Shown piece after piece: positions 1 through 7,706 of a stretch of 64,000 nt of DNA (the first letter of the stretch is position 1; each line of letters begins with the position of its first letter). The DNA comes from Bacterioplanoides sp. SCSIO 12839 (GTDB lineage Bacteria; Pseudomonadota; Gammaproteobacteria; Pseudomonadales; Oceanobacteraceae), in contig NZ_CP073745.1 of assembly GCF_024397975.1 (NCBI RefSeq), forward strand, positions 358,501 through 422,500, in the 5' to 3' direction. The translations under genes and the position numbers were made by a program. The notes under the pieces were generated by a model. It did not search any database, had not been told where the DNA came from, and saw only the letters and a program-made list of their open reading frames with translations.

Positions 1-185
1 ATATGGGCATGAGTCAGCAGGATTTTACTGGCACTGGCGCCCATTTTATCCAGCTGTTGTTTTATTTTGCTGATATCACCACCGGGATCAATGATGGCGG
101 CTTGTTTGGTGTTGTTGCACATCAGAATGGTGCAGTTCTGGGCGAAGGCCGTTACTGGCACAACCGCTACGGATAACGCGGACAT
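1..185 (-). CDS. Metallo-beta-lactamase-fold hydrolase, YcbL/glyoxalase II type (partial)
   Basis: Only the first 61 codons are in the window; the gene runs off the left edge. Reading from the ATG at 185 the protein begins MSALSVAVVPVTAFAQNC, followed by an IDPGGD segment and LLTHAH at the edge. This matches the N-terminus of YcbL-type hydrolases, in which a PVTAFxQNC start and an (I/V)DPGGD strand precede the zinc-binding THxHxDH motif. The first histidines of that motif are just visible. Family members hydrolyse thioesters such as S-lactoylglutathione in the cytoplasm, but the substrate here cannot be told from this fragment. It is transcribed leftwards, away from the structured repeat at 281-365. 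Confidence 0.85.
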   Translation of the reverse strand, partial: MSALSVAVVPVTAFAQNCTILMCNNTKQAAIIDPGGDISKIKQQLDKMGASASKILLTHAH

Positions 186-280
186 GGCGCTCTCTTATTT
201 ATCATCTAATCACGGGAGTAGGGTACCCCTGCTTAAACTAAGAGCAAAGTATTTTGTTTTCTGCGAAGCCCGAAGAATGG

Positions 281-365
281 AATCTGTTTCGAGAGCAGCA
301 ACAGGATGTTGCGTCCGCCCGGCAGGCACAGGGATGTGCCTTCGGGGCGGTGGCAGAAACAGATT
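281..365 (+). repeat. Structured dispersed intergenic repeat, copy A
   Basis: One of three related elements (others at 3141-3224 and 12682-12786). Closing arms AATCTGTTTC (281-290) and GAAACAGATT (356-365) are perfectly complementary and differ in sequence from the arms of the other copies. Inside are hairpin 1 (298-312, arms GCAACA/TGTTGC, loop GGA), a middle stem (315-320 CCGCCC with 345-350 GGGCGG), and hairpin 2 (325-340, arms GGCACA/TGTGCC, loop GGGA). The shared linkers GGCA and TTCG are unchanged in all copies. Confidence 0.85.
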
Positions 366-394
366 CTGTTGTTTGGGCTGTTAGGAATACAAGC

Positions 395-1936
395 TTAAAA
401 TGGTTCTACTTTAGGGGCCTTACCCGCAAACTGCGGCATGGTCATGCCCGCGCTGGCATTGATATAGGTTGGATCAGCAACCACATAACGTTTGCCCCGA
501 TACTGCCAGGCATCACCATTGACCTTGCTATTAAAATTAACCGCTGTGGCAATGTGCCCGGGGTAATCCAGAATAATCACATCCAGCCCTAACAAGCTTT
601 CCGTCAGCCAGGCGAATAACGCCGCGCGGTCTTCACAATCGGAGTAAGGGTAATGCAGCGTCTCTAATGGGAAAAGATAGTTTTCCTGCTTAAATTGCTG
701 GTCATCGGTTTTATATTTAAAAGCGGTTTGGACAAACCGTAATAAACGATTAACAGCTTCCTGTTCGCTTTGCCCGTCAACGATTGGACGCAATTGCTGT
801 AACAGGGATTCTGCCGTGACGGCGGGTAAGCCAGCTTTAAAATAATTCGGCAGAGATAACTGCGGAAAACTGTTGAAATAGTCTACGTAACGTTTGGGAT
901 AACTGATCTCTAGTTGATAGTCACGGTTATCATATTGGAAAGACAGCGCCCGGTTTTCCGTTTTCCCCTGAGCAATAAATGCATTAGGTTGGCTGAAGTC
1001 TAATTGGCCGGAGCCTGCCCCGTGCTGCTTGTCATAGGTGAACACTTTGCCGGGTTTCAATGATTTACCATTCAGGTTAACGGCATAATAACGTGTGTTA
1101 TTCAGGTTGAAGAACGTGGTACCAAATAACTCCTGTTTGGATGGTAGCAGCAGAAATAAATTGTCGTTATAGGCTACACGCGCATCGTATCCCGCTTTTA
1201 CTAATAAGAACCAACTGGTTAAGCGGCGGCTGGTTTGTTGCCGTAAAATACTGCCAGAGAATTGATCAAACAGCAGCGCGGTTCCCCAATCATTCAGATT
1301 TAATTCTTGTGCCGTTGTCAGAAGTTGATTGATGGTCGGCTGATGTTCCTGAGCGGCCAGGTATTGCCAATAATCAGCAATTTTTTCGCCGCTGATTTTT
1401 CCTGAAAAATTACGCTTAAAACTTTTTGCATATTGAATTGTCACCGGGTTGCCAAAAAATCGAAATTTGGCCGTGCGGATATTCTTACTTTCGAGTTCGG
1501 TTACCAGGCCTGTATCCGTGTTATCCGGTTTTGGAACAGCCGGTTTTGGAGCCACAGGCTTCGTTGTTTGAGGTTTGGGAGTTTGAGGTTTAACTGGCAG
1601 TGGTTTTACTGGTGCTGGGGATTTGATAGGTTGAGGTTTGATAACAGGAGCGGGTTTTTCTGCCAGATCAGGCTGAACATCGGGTGCTGTTGGAAATACA
1701 TCAGGCTTAGGCGCCGGGTCGCGAATGGTTTCTGGTTTTACATCCACCGCTTGCCACTGTGCTTTGAGAAACTGAATAAAACTTTTGTCATTTTCATCCA
1801 GGTAACTCTGGAAGCTTTTCAGCTCTTGTTGACGCCATTTTTCATATTCACTCAGCTGCGTTTCTGCCATTAACAGTGAGCTGCTTAGCAGTGCTGCAGA
1901 AAACAGCAAAACGTTTTTAATCTGTGCCTTTTTCAT
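395..1936 (-). CDS. Exported transglutaminase-like cysteine peptidase family protein with a Pro-rich linker
   Basis: A 513-residue protein with a signal peptide (about residues 1-24, ending LLMA-E). A charged helical stretch follows (25-65), then a long low-complexity linker of KP/PVKP/PKP repeats (about 75-140) of the kind that spans the periplasm or cell wall. The C-terminal domain carries a transglutaminase/protease-type triad: Cys434 in SDCEDRA, His461 in YPGHIATAV and Asp488 in VVADPTY. The start is supported by AGGAGAA upstream of the ATG. The substrate is unknown; cell-envelope peptide or protein processing is a reasonable guess. The gene stands alone, with a lipoprotein gene behind it in the same direction across a terminator at 1985-2010. 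Confidence 0.75.
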   Translation of the reverse strand: MKKAQIKNVLLFSAALLSSSLLMAETQLSEYEKWRQQELKSFQSYLDENDKSFIQFLKAQWQAVDVKPETIRDPAPKPDVFPTAPDVQPDLAEKPAPVIKPQPIKSPAPVKPLPVKPQTPKPQTTKPVAPKPAVPKPDNTDTGLVTELESKNIRTAKFRFFGNPVTIQYAKSFKRNFSGKISGEKIADYWQYLAAQEHQPTINQLLTTAQELNLNDWGTALLFDQFSGSILRQQTSRRLTSWFLLVKAGYDARVAYNDNLFLLLPSKQELFGTTFFNLNNTRYYAVNLNGKSLKPGKVFTYDKQHGAGSGQLDFSQPNAFIAQGKTENRALSFQYDNRDYQLEISYPKRYVDYFNSFPQLSLPNYFKAGLPAVTAESLLQQLRPIVDGQSEQEAVNRLLRFVQTAFKYKTDDQQFKQENYLFPLETLHYPYSDCEDRAALFAWLTESLLGLDVIILDYPGHIATAVNFNSKVNGDAWQYRGKRYVVADPTYINASAGMTMPQFAGKAPKVEPF

Positions 1937-1984
1937 GATGTTCTCCTGCCAACGCTATTTAGGACGGGATATAACCGGATCAAT

Positions 1985-2010
1985 AAAAAAGCCGGCAAAC
2001 GCCGGCTTCT
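1985..2010 (-). terminator. Rho-independent terminator of the lipoprotein gene
   Basis: Stem AAGCCGGC/GCCGGCTT with a GTTT loop, followed on the minus strand by a run of T. It sits just after the stop codon of the gene at 2030-2611. Confidence 0.8.
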
Positions 2011-2029
2011 TTCATCGTATAACGACGAC

Positions 2030-2611
2030 TTATTCCATGTTGGCAATTTCAGAAGCCAGTTCGTCAAATGACTTCTCGGCCTGGAACTTTTGCCACAGAG
2101 CACGTTCGTTGTTCATCGATGTTTTTAACGCCTGCTCAGCCAGCTGGTTCAGGGTGTCAGCGTCTAAACCAACCAGAACCACCATGCCGCCGCTTGGGGT
2201 TGGCATCTGACGGAAGATTTTAGAACCCACCAGGGTTTCTTTGGTGATCTGCTTGGTAACAGAGGTGTTAACACGATCAACGGTTTCGCTGTCGCCAGCA
2301 CCGGTGGTTTCAGCGTACTGCTTGATCATGTTCTGAACTTCAACTTTCATGGTTTGTGCCAGTTCAACACGAGCCGCTGTCGCAGCCATTTGTTTCATGA
2401 AGTTAGGGCCAGCACCTGACTTGTCAGCATAACCAACAGCAGACAGATCAACGCCGTTAACCGGAGCGCCACATACCCACTCAGGAGCAGCCTGGCCAGA
2501 GCCGTCAGCAAAAACACAGCTGGCAACAGGTTGTTGTGGTGCAGGTTGGTTAGATGCACAAGCTACCAGTAAAGTCGCAGCGGCAGCAGCAAAAAGGTTA
2601 CGAACCATCAT
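2030..2611 (-). CDS. LPP20-family-like outer-membrane lipoprotein
   Basis: A 193-residue lipoprotein with a short signal sequence ending in the lipobox LVAC (Cys18), so it is probably lipidated and moved to the outer membrane. After a Gln/Pro-rich linker comes PEWVCG, then a domain rich in Ala and helices with 'GYADKSGAGPNFMKQMAATAARVELAQ'-type features, described here only by its key parts: a GYA strand, a helix with conserved ARxELA, and a GxxxLVGLD strand near residue 150. This is the pattern of the LPP20 lipoprotein family, whose molecular role is not known. The ribosome site AAGGAGAGG precedes tandem ATGs at 2611 and 2608. A smaller related lipoprotein is encoded divergently at 2720. Confidence 0.7.
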   Translation of the reverse strand: MMVRNLFAAAAATLLVACASNQPAPQQPVASCVFADGSGQAAPEWVCGAPVNGVDLSAVGYADKSGAGPNFMKQMAATAARVELAQTMKVEVQNMIKQYAETTGAGDSETVDRVNTSVTKQITKETLVGSKIFRQMPTPSGGMVVLVGLDADTLNQLAEQALKTSMNNERALWQKFQAEKSFDELASEIANME

Positions 2612-2719
2612 TTTCCTCTCCTTGAGTGAAGCGGCAGTTTATTAAGAATGTCTTATCGAGAATAGCGAATGCTATGGCAAAATGCCACACAGATCTCTGT
2701 CTTATAAAAGGACGCTCCA

Positions 2720-3121
2720 ATGCGCCAGAAGATGACCCGTTCTCTCATAAAAATTGCTTTAGTTTTAATCGCTTATATTGTCTCAGCGTGTACTCAGGTG
2801 CCAGTAAAGCAGGGGCAACCTGAATGGCTGCTGAACCCGGGGAATGGTGTTGTGGCGTCTTGTGGTTTCCACATCAAAGGACACTATGCACAGCAGGAGT
2901 GTGCGATCCAGCGTGCCCGTGAGCGATTGGCGGCCCGCCAGGGCGTCGAGGTGAGCAGTGTGTCGCAGCTAACCACCCGGGTACACAATGACCGGGAGAG
3001 TGTGACGCTGAACAAGGAAACACGGGAGAAGGTTAATCAAGTGACGGTTAAAGCAAGGGTCAGGGAAAGCTGGTATGACGCTCAGCGAGATGAATATTAT
3101 GTCTGGGTGTTTGCCGAATAA
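2720..3121 (+). CDS. Small LPP20-like lipoprotein
   Basis: A 133-residue protein with a signal sequence ending in VSAC (lipobox Cys near residue 24). The mature part has PEWLLNPG, a conserved-looking GxHIKGHYAQQ turn, an ARERLAARQG helix and a C-terminal SWYDAQRDEYYVWV strand. The order of a PEW motif, an Ala/Arg helix and a terminal YVW strand parallels the larger lipoprotein encoded divergently at 2030-2611, so the two may act together at the outer membrane. Function is unknown. The two genes share a 108 bp promoter region. The gene is followed by structured repeat copy B. Confidence 0.65.
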   Translation: MRQKMTRSLIKIALVLIAYIVSACTQVPVKQGQPEWLLNPGNGVVASCGFHIKGHYAQQECAIQRARERLAARQGVEVSSVSQLTTRVHNDRESVTLNKETREKVNQVTVKARVRESWYDAQRDEYYVWVFAE

Positions 3122-3140
3122 CTCAGACACCAATGAGCAT

Positions 3141-3224
3141 ATTAACGTTTAGCCGCCGCGCCGAAGGGCCATCCCTGGCCCTGCCGCGCTACCGAGGCAT
3201 CCTGCCTCTGCTTTAAACGTTAAT
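3141..3224 (-). repeat. Structured dispersed intergenic repeat, copy B
   Basis: Same element as copies A and C, here inverted. The closing arms ATTAACGTTTA (3141-3151) and TAAACGTTAAT (3214-3224) are perfect complements. On the minus strand hairpin 1 is GAGGCA-GGA-TGCCTC (3194-3208) and hairpin 2 is GGGCCA-GGGA-TGGCCC (3166-3181). Both stems differ from copy A but keep pairing. It lies between convergent genes. Confidence 0.85.
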
Positions 3225-3255
3225 ATCCCCATCGGCACTCATGTTCCATAAAGGA

Positions 3256-3759
3256 TTAGTGCTGATGGCCACCCACACCATGGGCGTGTTTATGCGCAAT
3301 TTCTTCCGGTGTGGCAGCACGCACATTCACAATATCCACATCAAAACGCAGCGCCTGACCGGCTAACGGATGATTGGTATCGACGTCCGCCATAAAACGA
3401 CCAACCTTCACCACGGTAACCTGACGTGTGCCTTGCTCAGTTTCTACCCAAGCTACCATGCCTTTACGCCAGTTCGGCTTTTTAGCGGTGCCCGCGCCTT
3501 GTAGGTGCTTCACCGGGATACGCTGTTCGTTACCTTCTTTTCGTTCACCGTAAGCGTCTTTGGGCTCCAGTGTGAAACTCTGTTGTTCACCAGCTTCCAT
3601 TCCTGTCACGGCCTTCTCAAAGCCCGGAATCATATTCTGGTGGCCCTGCAGATAAGCAACCGGGTCGCCGCCGGTCGATTGCGTACTTTCAATCAGATTG
3701 CCCTGGTCGTCGTACAGGCTGTAATGCAGTTGGACGACGGTATCTTTTGCGATTTTCAT
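3256..3759 (-). CDS. slyD: FKBP-type peptidyl-prolyl cis-trans isomerase, SlyD-like
   Basis: A 167-residue cytoplasmic prolyl isomerase/chaperone of the SlyD type. The FKBP half-domains (about residues 1-70 and 125-150) have the typical strand LHYSLYDDQG, the GHQNMIPGFEKAVTGM segment, and VTVVKV/MADVDTNHPLAGQ. The last of these (DxNHPLAG) is a SlyD signature. The insert-in-flap chaperone domain lies between them (about 70-125). The C-terminus has a short His-containing tail (HKHAHGVGGHQH), consistent with metal binding, but shorter than the long tail of E. coli SlyD. It is transcribed divergently from the hslVU operon. An AGGAGAT ribosome site precedes the start. Confidence 0.85.
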   Translation of the reverse strand: MKIAKDTVVQLHYSLYDDQGNLIESTQSTGGDPVAYLQGHQNMIPGFEKAVTGMEAGEQQSFTLEPKDAYGERKEGNEQRIPVKHLQGAGTAKKPNWRKGMVAWVETEQGTRQVTVVKVGRFMADVDTNHPLAGQALRFDVDIVNVRAATPEEIAHKHAHGVGGHQH

Positions 3760-3816
3760 AATGATCTCCTGTTTTCGGCGCGCAGTATCGGTGTTGGTCG
3801 AGGTTCTGGCAATGCT

Positions 3817-3842
3817 CTTGAACTCTCTGATCGCGTCCCCAT
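3817..3842 (+). promoter_or_regulatory. Sigma-32-type heat-shock promoter of hslVU
   Basis: CTTGAA at 3817-3822 and CCCCAT at 3837-3842 are separated by 14 bases, which fits the sigma-32 pattern CTTGAA-N13-15-CCCCAT. It lies about 49 bases upstream of the hslV start, as expected for a heat-shock operon. Confidence 0.75.
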
Positions 3843-3890
3843 ATCAGAACTACTAGATAAGTTTCAGGCTAACAGAATCAGGATTTAGCG

Positions 3891-4436
3891 ATGACAACAA
3901 TTGTATCCGTACGCCGTGGTGATGAAGTGGTAATTGGCGGCGACGGCCAGGTTTCTCTGGGTAATACCGTGATGAAAGGTAATGCCCGTAAAGTTCGCCG
4001 TTTGTACAACGGTCAGGTAATTGCTGGCTTTGCCGGTGGTACGGCGGACGCGTTTACACTGTTTGAAAAATTTGAAGCACAACTGCAAAAACACCATGGT
4101 CAGCTGACCCGCTCGGCGGTTGAGCTGGCCAAAGAGTGGCGCTCAGATCGAGCACTGCGCAAGTTAGAAGCCATTCTGGCGGTTGCCGATCACACGGCTT
4201 CTCTGATTATTACCGGTAATGGCGATGTGTTGCAGCCGGAAGATGACTTAATTGGTGTTGGCTCCGGTGGTAATTATGCATTGGCATCAGCACGTGCGCT
4301 GCTGGATAACACCGAATTAAGTGCCCGGGATATTGTTGAAAAAAGCTTAAATATTGCCGGTGAAATTTGTGTGTTTACCAACACCAATTTAACCATTGAA
4401 AGTTTAAATGCTAACGATGTAGCGGGAGCGAAATAA
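3891..4436 (+). CDS. hslV: ATP-dependent protease HslVU peptidase subunit
   Basis: HslV (ClpQ), 181 residues, the usual length for the family. It forms the double hexameric proteolytic core of the HslVU protease in the cytoplasm. The N-terminus [24 protein letters not shown] leaves Thr2 as the catalytic nucleophile after Met removal; the conserved GxGGNYA and AGEICVFTN segments are present. The residues at 10-12 read RGDE where many homologues have DG or GG, a minor variation. The stop codon overlaps the start of hslU by one base (TAATG), so the two are translationally coupled. A sigma-32-type promoter precedes the gene. Confidence 0.97.
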   Translation: MTTIVSVRRGDEVVIGGDGQVSLGNTVMKGNARKVRRLYNGQVIAGFAGGTADAFTLFEKFEAQLQKHHGQLTRSAVELAKEWRSDRALRKLEAILAVADHTASLIITGNGDVLQPEDDLIGVGSGGNYALASARALLDNTELSARDIVEKSLNIAGEICVFTNTNLTIESLNANDVAGAK

Positions 4437-5782
4437 TGAGTCAGATGACCCCGCGTGAAATTGTTCACGAATTAGACCGCCATATTATTGGTCAGAATAA
4501 TGCCAAGCGTGCTGTCGCTATTGCCCTGCGTAACCGCTGGCGTCGTATGCAGCTGGACGCTGAGCTGCGCGATGAAGTGACGCCCAAAAATATTCTGATG
4601 ATTGGTCCAACGGGTGTGGGTAAAACTGAAATTGCCCGTCGTTTAGCCAAGTTGGCGAATGCACCTTTTATTAAGGTTGAAGCAACCAAGTTCACCGAAG
4701 TGGGTTACGTGGGTAAAGACGTGGAATCCATTATCCGTGATTTAGTGGAAACCGGCGTAAAAATGCTGCGTGAACAGGAGATGGAAAAAGTCTCTATGCG
4801 CGCGGAAGAAGCCGCAGAAGAACGTATTCTGGATGCCCTGTTACCACCGGCACGATCCACTTCAACCAGCTGGGATACTACCGAAGAACCTAAGCCGGAA
4901 GATTCCAGCACCCGCCAGATTTTCCGTAAAAAATTACGCGAAGGTCAGCTGGATGATAAAGAAATTGAAATCGATATCGCCCAGGCGCCGAATGTTGGCG
5001 TAGAGATTATGGCACCTCCTGGCATGGAAGAAATGACCAGCCAGCTGCAAAACATGTTCTCTAACATGGGTGGCGAGAAAAAAACCACACGTAAATTAAA
5101 AATCGCCGATGCCAAAAAACAGCTGCGTGATGAAGAAGCGGCCAAGCTGCTGAATATGGACGAAGTGAAAGCCAAAGCCGTTGAGCTGGTTGAGCAAAAC
5201 GGCATCGTCTTCCTCGATGAGATTGATAAGGTCGCCAAACGTCAGGAAAGTGGTTCTGGTGGTGATGTTTCCCGTGAAGGTGTACAGCGTGACCTGCTGC
5301 CATTAATCGAAGGCTGCACCGTCTCAACCAAATACGGCATGATCAAAACCGATCATATTTTATTTGTGGCATCCGGTGCGTTCCACCTATCGAAGCCATC
5401 CGATTTAATTCCGGAATTACAGGGTCGTTTACCGATCCGTGTGGAACTGGAAGCATTAACTCCGGGTGATTTTGAGCGTATTTTAACGGAGCCAAATGCC
5501 TCCCTGACACAGCAATATGTTGCCCTGATGGAAACCGAAGGGTTGGCTATTTCATTTGCCGATGATGCGATTAAACGTCTGGCAGAAATTGCCTTCGAAG
5601 TGAACGAAAGCACCGAGAATATTGGTGCTCGCCGTTTGCATACCATTATGGAGCGTCTGTTAGAAAAGATTTCTTTTGACGCAACCGATATGTCGCAAGC
5701 GGTAGTGATTGATGCCGCTTACGTTAACGAGCAGTTGGGTAATCTGGTGCAGGATCAGGATCTGAGTCAGTTTATTCTGTAA
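4436..5782 (+). CDS. hslU: ATP-dependent protease HslVU ATPase subunit
   Basis: HslU (ClpY), 448 residues, the AAA+ unfoldase partner of HslV. Walker [10 protein letters not shown] is near residues 57-65 and Walker B VFLDEID near 257-263. The variable I-domain lies between them (about 110-240), and the sensor/arginine region includes [11 protein letters not shown]. The C-terminus ends DLSQFIL, matching the family tail that docks into HslV and activates it. It overlaps hslV by one base and ends at a strong terminator shared with the convergent chemoreceptor gene. Confidence 0.97.
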   Translation: MSQMTPREIVHELDRHIIGQNNAKRAVAIALRNRWRRMQLDAELRDEVTPKNILMIGPTGVGKTEIARRLAKLANAPFIKVEATKFTEVGYVGKDVESIIRDLVETGVKMLREQEMEKVSMRAEEAAEERILDALLPPARSTSTSWDTTEEPKPEDSSTRQIFRKKLREGQLDDKEIEIDIAQAPNVGVEIMAPPGMEEMTSQLQNMFSNMGGEKKTTRKLKIADAKKQLRDEEAAKLLNMDEVKAKAVELVEQNGIVFLDEIDKVAKRQESGSGGDVSREGVQRDLLPLIEGCTVSTKYGMIKTDHILFVASGAFHLSKPSDLIPELQGRLPIRVELEALTPGDFERILTEPNASLTQQYVALMETEGLAISFADDAIKRLAEIAFEVNESTENIGARRLHTIMERLLEKISFDATDMSQAVVIDAAYVNEQLGNLVQDQDLSQFIL

Positions 5783-5816
5783 GGCATTTTTTACTCTCAC
5801 TTACTCTACTTTGGCC

Positions 5817-5833
5817 CCCACGCTCTGCGTGGG
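5817..5833. repeat. Short hairpin repeat CCCACGC-TCT-GCGTGGG
   Basis: A 7-bp perfect stem. The same core occurs at 30043-30058 after ahpC. Small GC-rich stems of this kind recur after genes in many gammaproteobacteria. Confidence 0.55.
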
Positions 5834-5835
5834 AG

Positions 5836-5879
5836 CCAGACACAAAAAATGCCGCATTTGCGGCATTTTTTGTGTCTGG
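5836..5879. terminator. Bidirectional terminator between hslU and the chemoreceptor gene
   Basis: A 44-bp perfect palindrome. CCAGACACAAAAAATGCCGC is mirrored across a short loop, giving A/T runs on both flanks of the GC stem, so it can stop transcription from both strands. Confidence 0.92.
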
Positions 5880-5914
5880 TGACTTTTATCTGGTAATTGT
5901 TGCATCAATCGATA

Positions 5915-7549
5915 TCAGACTTTAAAGCGCTCGACTAACGTATTCAGTTCGCCACTGATATTTAACAGCTCGGCCGTTTGTGCTTCTGCCTTATCCATAA
6001 TCCGGTCAATCTCATTACTGGAATTCACCACCTGAATAATATTGCCGTTAATTTCATTGGCCGCAGCACTTTGTTGCTCGACGGCTGATGCAATCCCCAT
6101 GTTCATGGCTGAAATATTGGAGATTGAATCATGTATCCGGGCAATGGTTGCCGAGGCTTGTTGTGACTTTTCTGAGGTGGTTGAAGATGAAGCCGCGCTG
6201 CGCTCCATGGCCGATACGGCATCCGCAGCCTGATCCTGCAGGGCTGAAATCATTCGGTTAATCTCTTCGGTGCTTTCTTGAGTACGAGATGCCAGTGTTC
6301 TGACTTCATCGGCCACCACTGCAAACCCACGCCCTTGCTCGCCAGCCCGCGCCGCTTCAATAGCAGCGTTTAATGCTAATAAGTTGGTTTGTTCGGCAAT
6401 GCCGCGGATCACATCCAGCACCGAGCCAATATTATTGGTTTCGTTTCTCAGTGCCTCAATGACCTGCTGAGAACTCTTGATATCACTGGCCAGTTCACTG
6501 ATTTGTTGCTGGGTGCTTTGTATGATCGTCGTGCCGGATTTTGCATCATCATCGGCCTGACGTGCCGAATCCGCCGCTTGTTCCGCATTGCTGGCGACTT
6601 CGCGGATCGTTTGGGTCATTTCTTCGGAGCCGGTTGCGGCCATATCATTTTGTTGCAGCTGATGGCCGGTTTGTTTCTGAATGGTACCAGCGTATTCTGC
6701 GATTTGGGTGGCGCCGGCCGAAATGGTCTGGCTGGTATTTTTAACCTGACCGACCAGGTTCTGTATCTGCTCAACAAAATGATTAAAGGCTTTAGCGATG
6801 TGTGTGATTTCATCTTTGCCGTGGTCGGGTAATCGTTGTGTCAGGTCTCCTTCGCCACGGGAAATATCACGCATGGCATTTACTGCACTGGCTAATGGTT
6901 TGCGGATGCTGGCCGCAATCATCAGAATGCTAATGGTTAATAGCGCGATAATGATCAGGCTGGATGTAATCATGCCAGCAAGTCGTTTCTGAAACATGAC
7001 TTCAACATCATCGATGTAAATTCCGCTACCAACGACCCAGTCCCACTGTGGGAAATGTTTTACAAAGCTGATTTTTTCTAATGCTTTGTCTGATCCGGCT
7101 TTGGGCCAAAAATAAGGCACAAAACCTCCCTGAGCATTTTTCAGAGCGGTTTTCACAATTTCCTGATACACATACAGACCATTCGCATCCTGCAGGTTAC
7201 TCATGTTTTTGCCTTCCAATTCTGGCTTAGGGCCATGGGCAAGCACTGTGTGATCGGAATTATTGATCCAGAAATAATCATTATTGCCGTAGCGCAATTT
7301 TTTAACCGCAGCCATCGCATGCTGCTGAGCATCGGTTTGAGAGAGGCCAGTCGATTGTAGATCGTAATAGTGCTGAATCAGGCTGTATGCCGTTTCCACC
7401 TGTTGTTGCACCGTTTGTTGGCGGGCTTCAAGCAAGTGACTGCGGCTATTTGTAATATCAATGATTTGTACCGCGATAACACAACCGATAGAAACAGCGA
7501 GCAAAAACCAGAGCCTAGCCTGAATCGAAAAAGAACGTAACCAGTCCAT
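5915..7549 (-). CDS. Methyl-accepting chemotaxis protein with a Cache-type sensor domain
   Basis: A 544-residue chemoreceptor. There is an N-terminal membrane helix (about 11-30), a periplasmic single-Cache domain (about 35-190, with the typical [11 protein letters not shown] and GSGIYIDDV motifs), and a second membrane helix (about 190-213). A HAMP domain (about 214-267) and the cytoplasmic signalling coiled coil follow. Its hairpin tip [20 protein letters not shown] and the following [13 protein letters not shown] are the most conserved part of the family and bind CheA/CheW. The periplasmic domain type often senses small organic acids, but the ligand is unknown. It is a paralogue of the gene behind it (7707-9341), arranged in tandem. 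Confidence 0.93.
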   Translation of the reverse strand: MDWLRSFSIQARLWFLLAVSIGCVIAVQIIDITNSRSHLLEARQQTVQQQVETAYSLIQHYYDLQSTGLSQTDAQQHAMAAVKKLRYGNNDYFWINNSDHTVLAHGPKPELEGKNMSNLQDANGLYVYQEIVKTALKNAQGGFVPYFWPKAGSDKALEKISFVKHFPQWDWVVGSGIYIDDVEVMFQKRLAGMITSSLIIIALLTISILMIAASIRKPLASAVNAMRDISRGEGDLTQRLPDHGKDEITHIAKAFNHFVEQIQNLVGQVKNTSQTISAGATQIAEYAGTIQKQTGHQLQQNDMAATGSEEMTQTIREVASNAEQAADSARQADDDAKSGTTIIQSTQQQISELASDIKSSQQVIEALRNETNNIGSVLDVIRGIAEQTNLLALNAAIEAARAGEQGRGFAVVADEVRTLASRTQESTEEINRMISALQDQAADAVSAMERSAASSSTTSEKSQQASATIARIHDSISNISAMNMGIASAVEQQSAAANEINGNIIQVVNSSNEIDRIMDKAEAQTAELLNISGELNTLVERFKV

Positions 7550-7665
7550 TCAGAAATTCTCCATTAAAAAAGTATGGTTATATAAGTATAGGACGTTTTT
7601 ATGAGGTTTTTTGTCATTCCAGGCCATTTACGACCAATGCCTGATAACGCATAAGAGGGATTAAG

Positions 7666-7698
7666 AGAAAAAGCCAGGTTTTGATAAAAACCTGGCTA
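7666..7698 (-). terminator. Terminator of the upstream chemoreceptor gene
   Basis: Stem AGCCAGGTTTT/AAAACCTGGCT (7672-7697) followed by TTTTT on the minus strand, just after the stop codon of the gene at 7707-9341. The two chemoreceptors are therefore probably separate transcription units. Confidence 0.85.
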
Positions 7699-7706
7699 TG
7701 GTTTGA

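Noticed and set aside
254..592. Open frame crossing structured repeat copy A
   Set aside because: Frame runs through the repeat and antisense to the transglutaminase-like gene; no family match and no ribosome site.
1433..1873. 146-codon plus-strand frame rich in Trp, Arg and Phe
   Set aside because: It is the antisense of the KP-repeat linker of the gene at 395-1936, which explains its odd composition.
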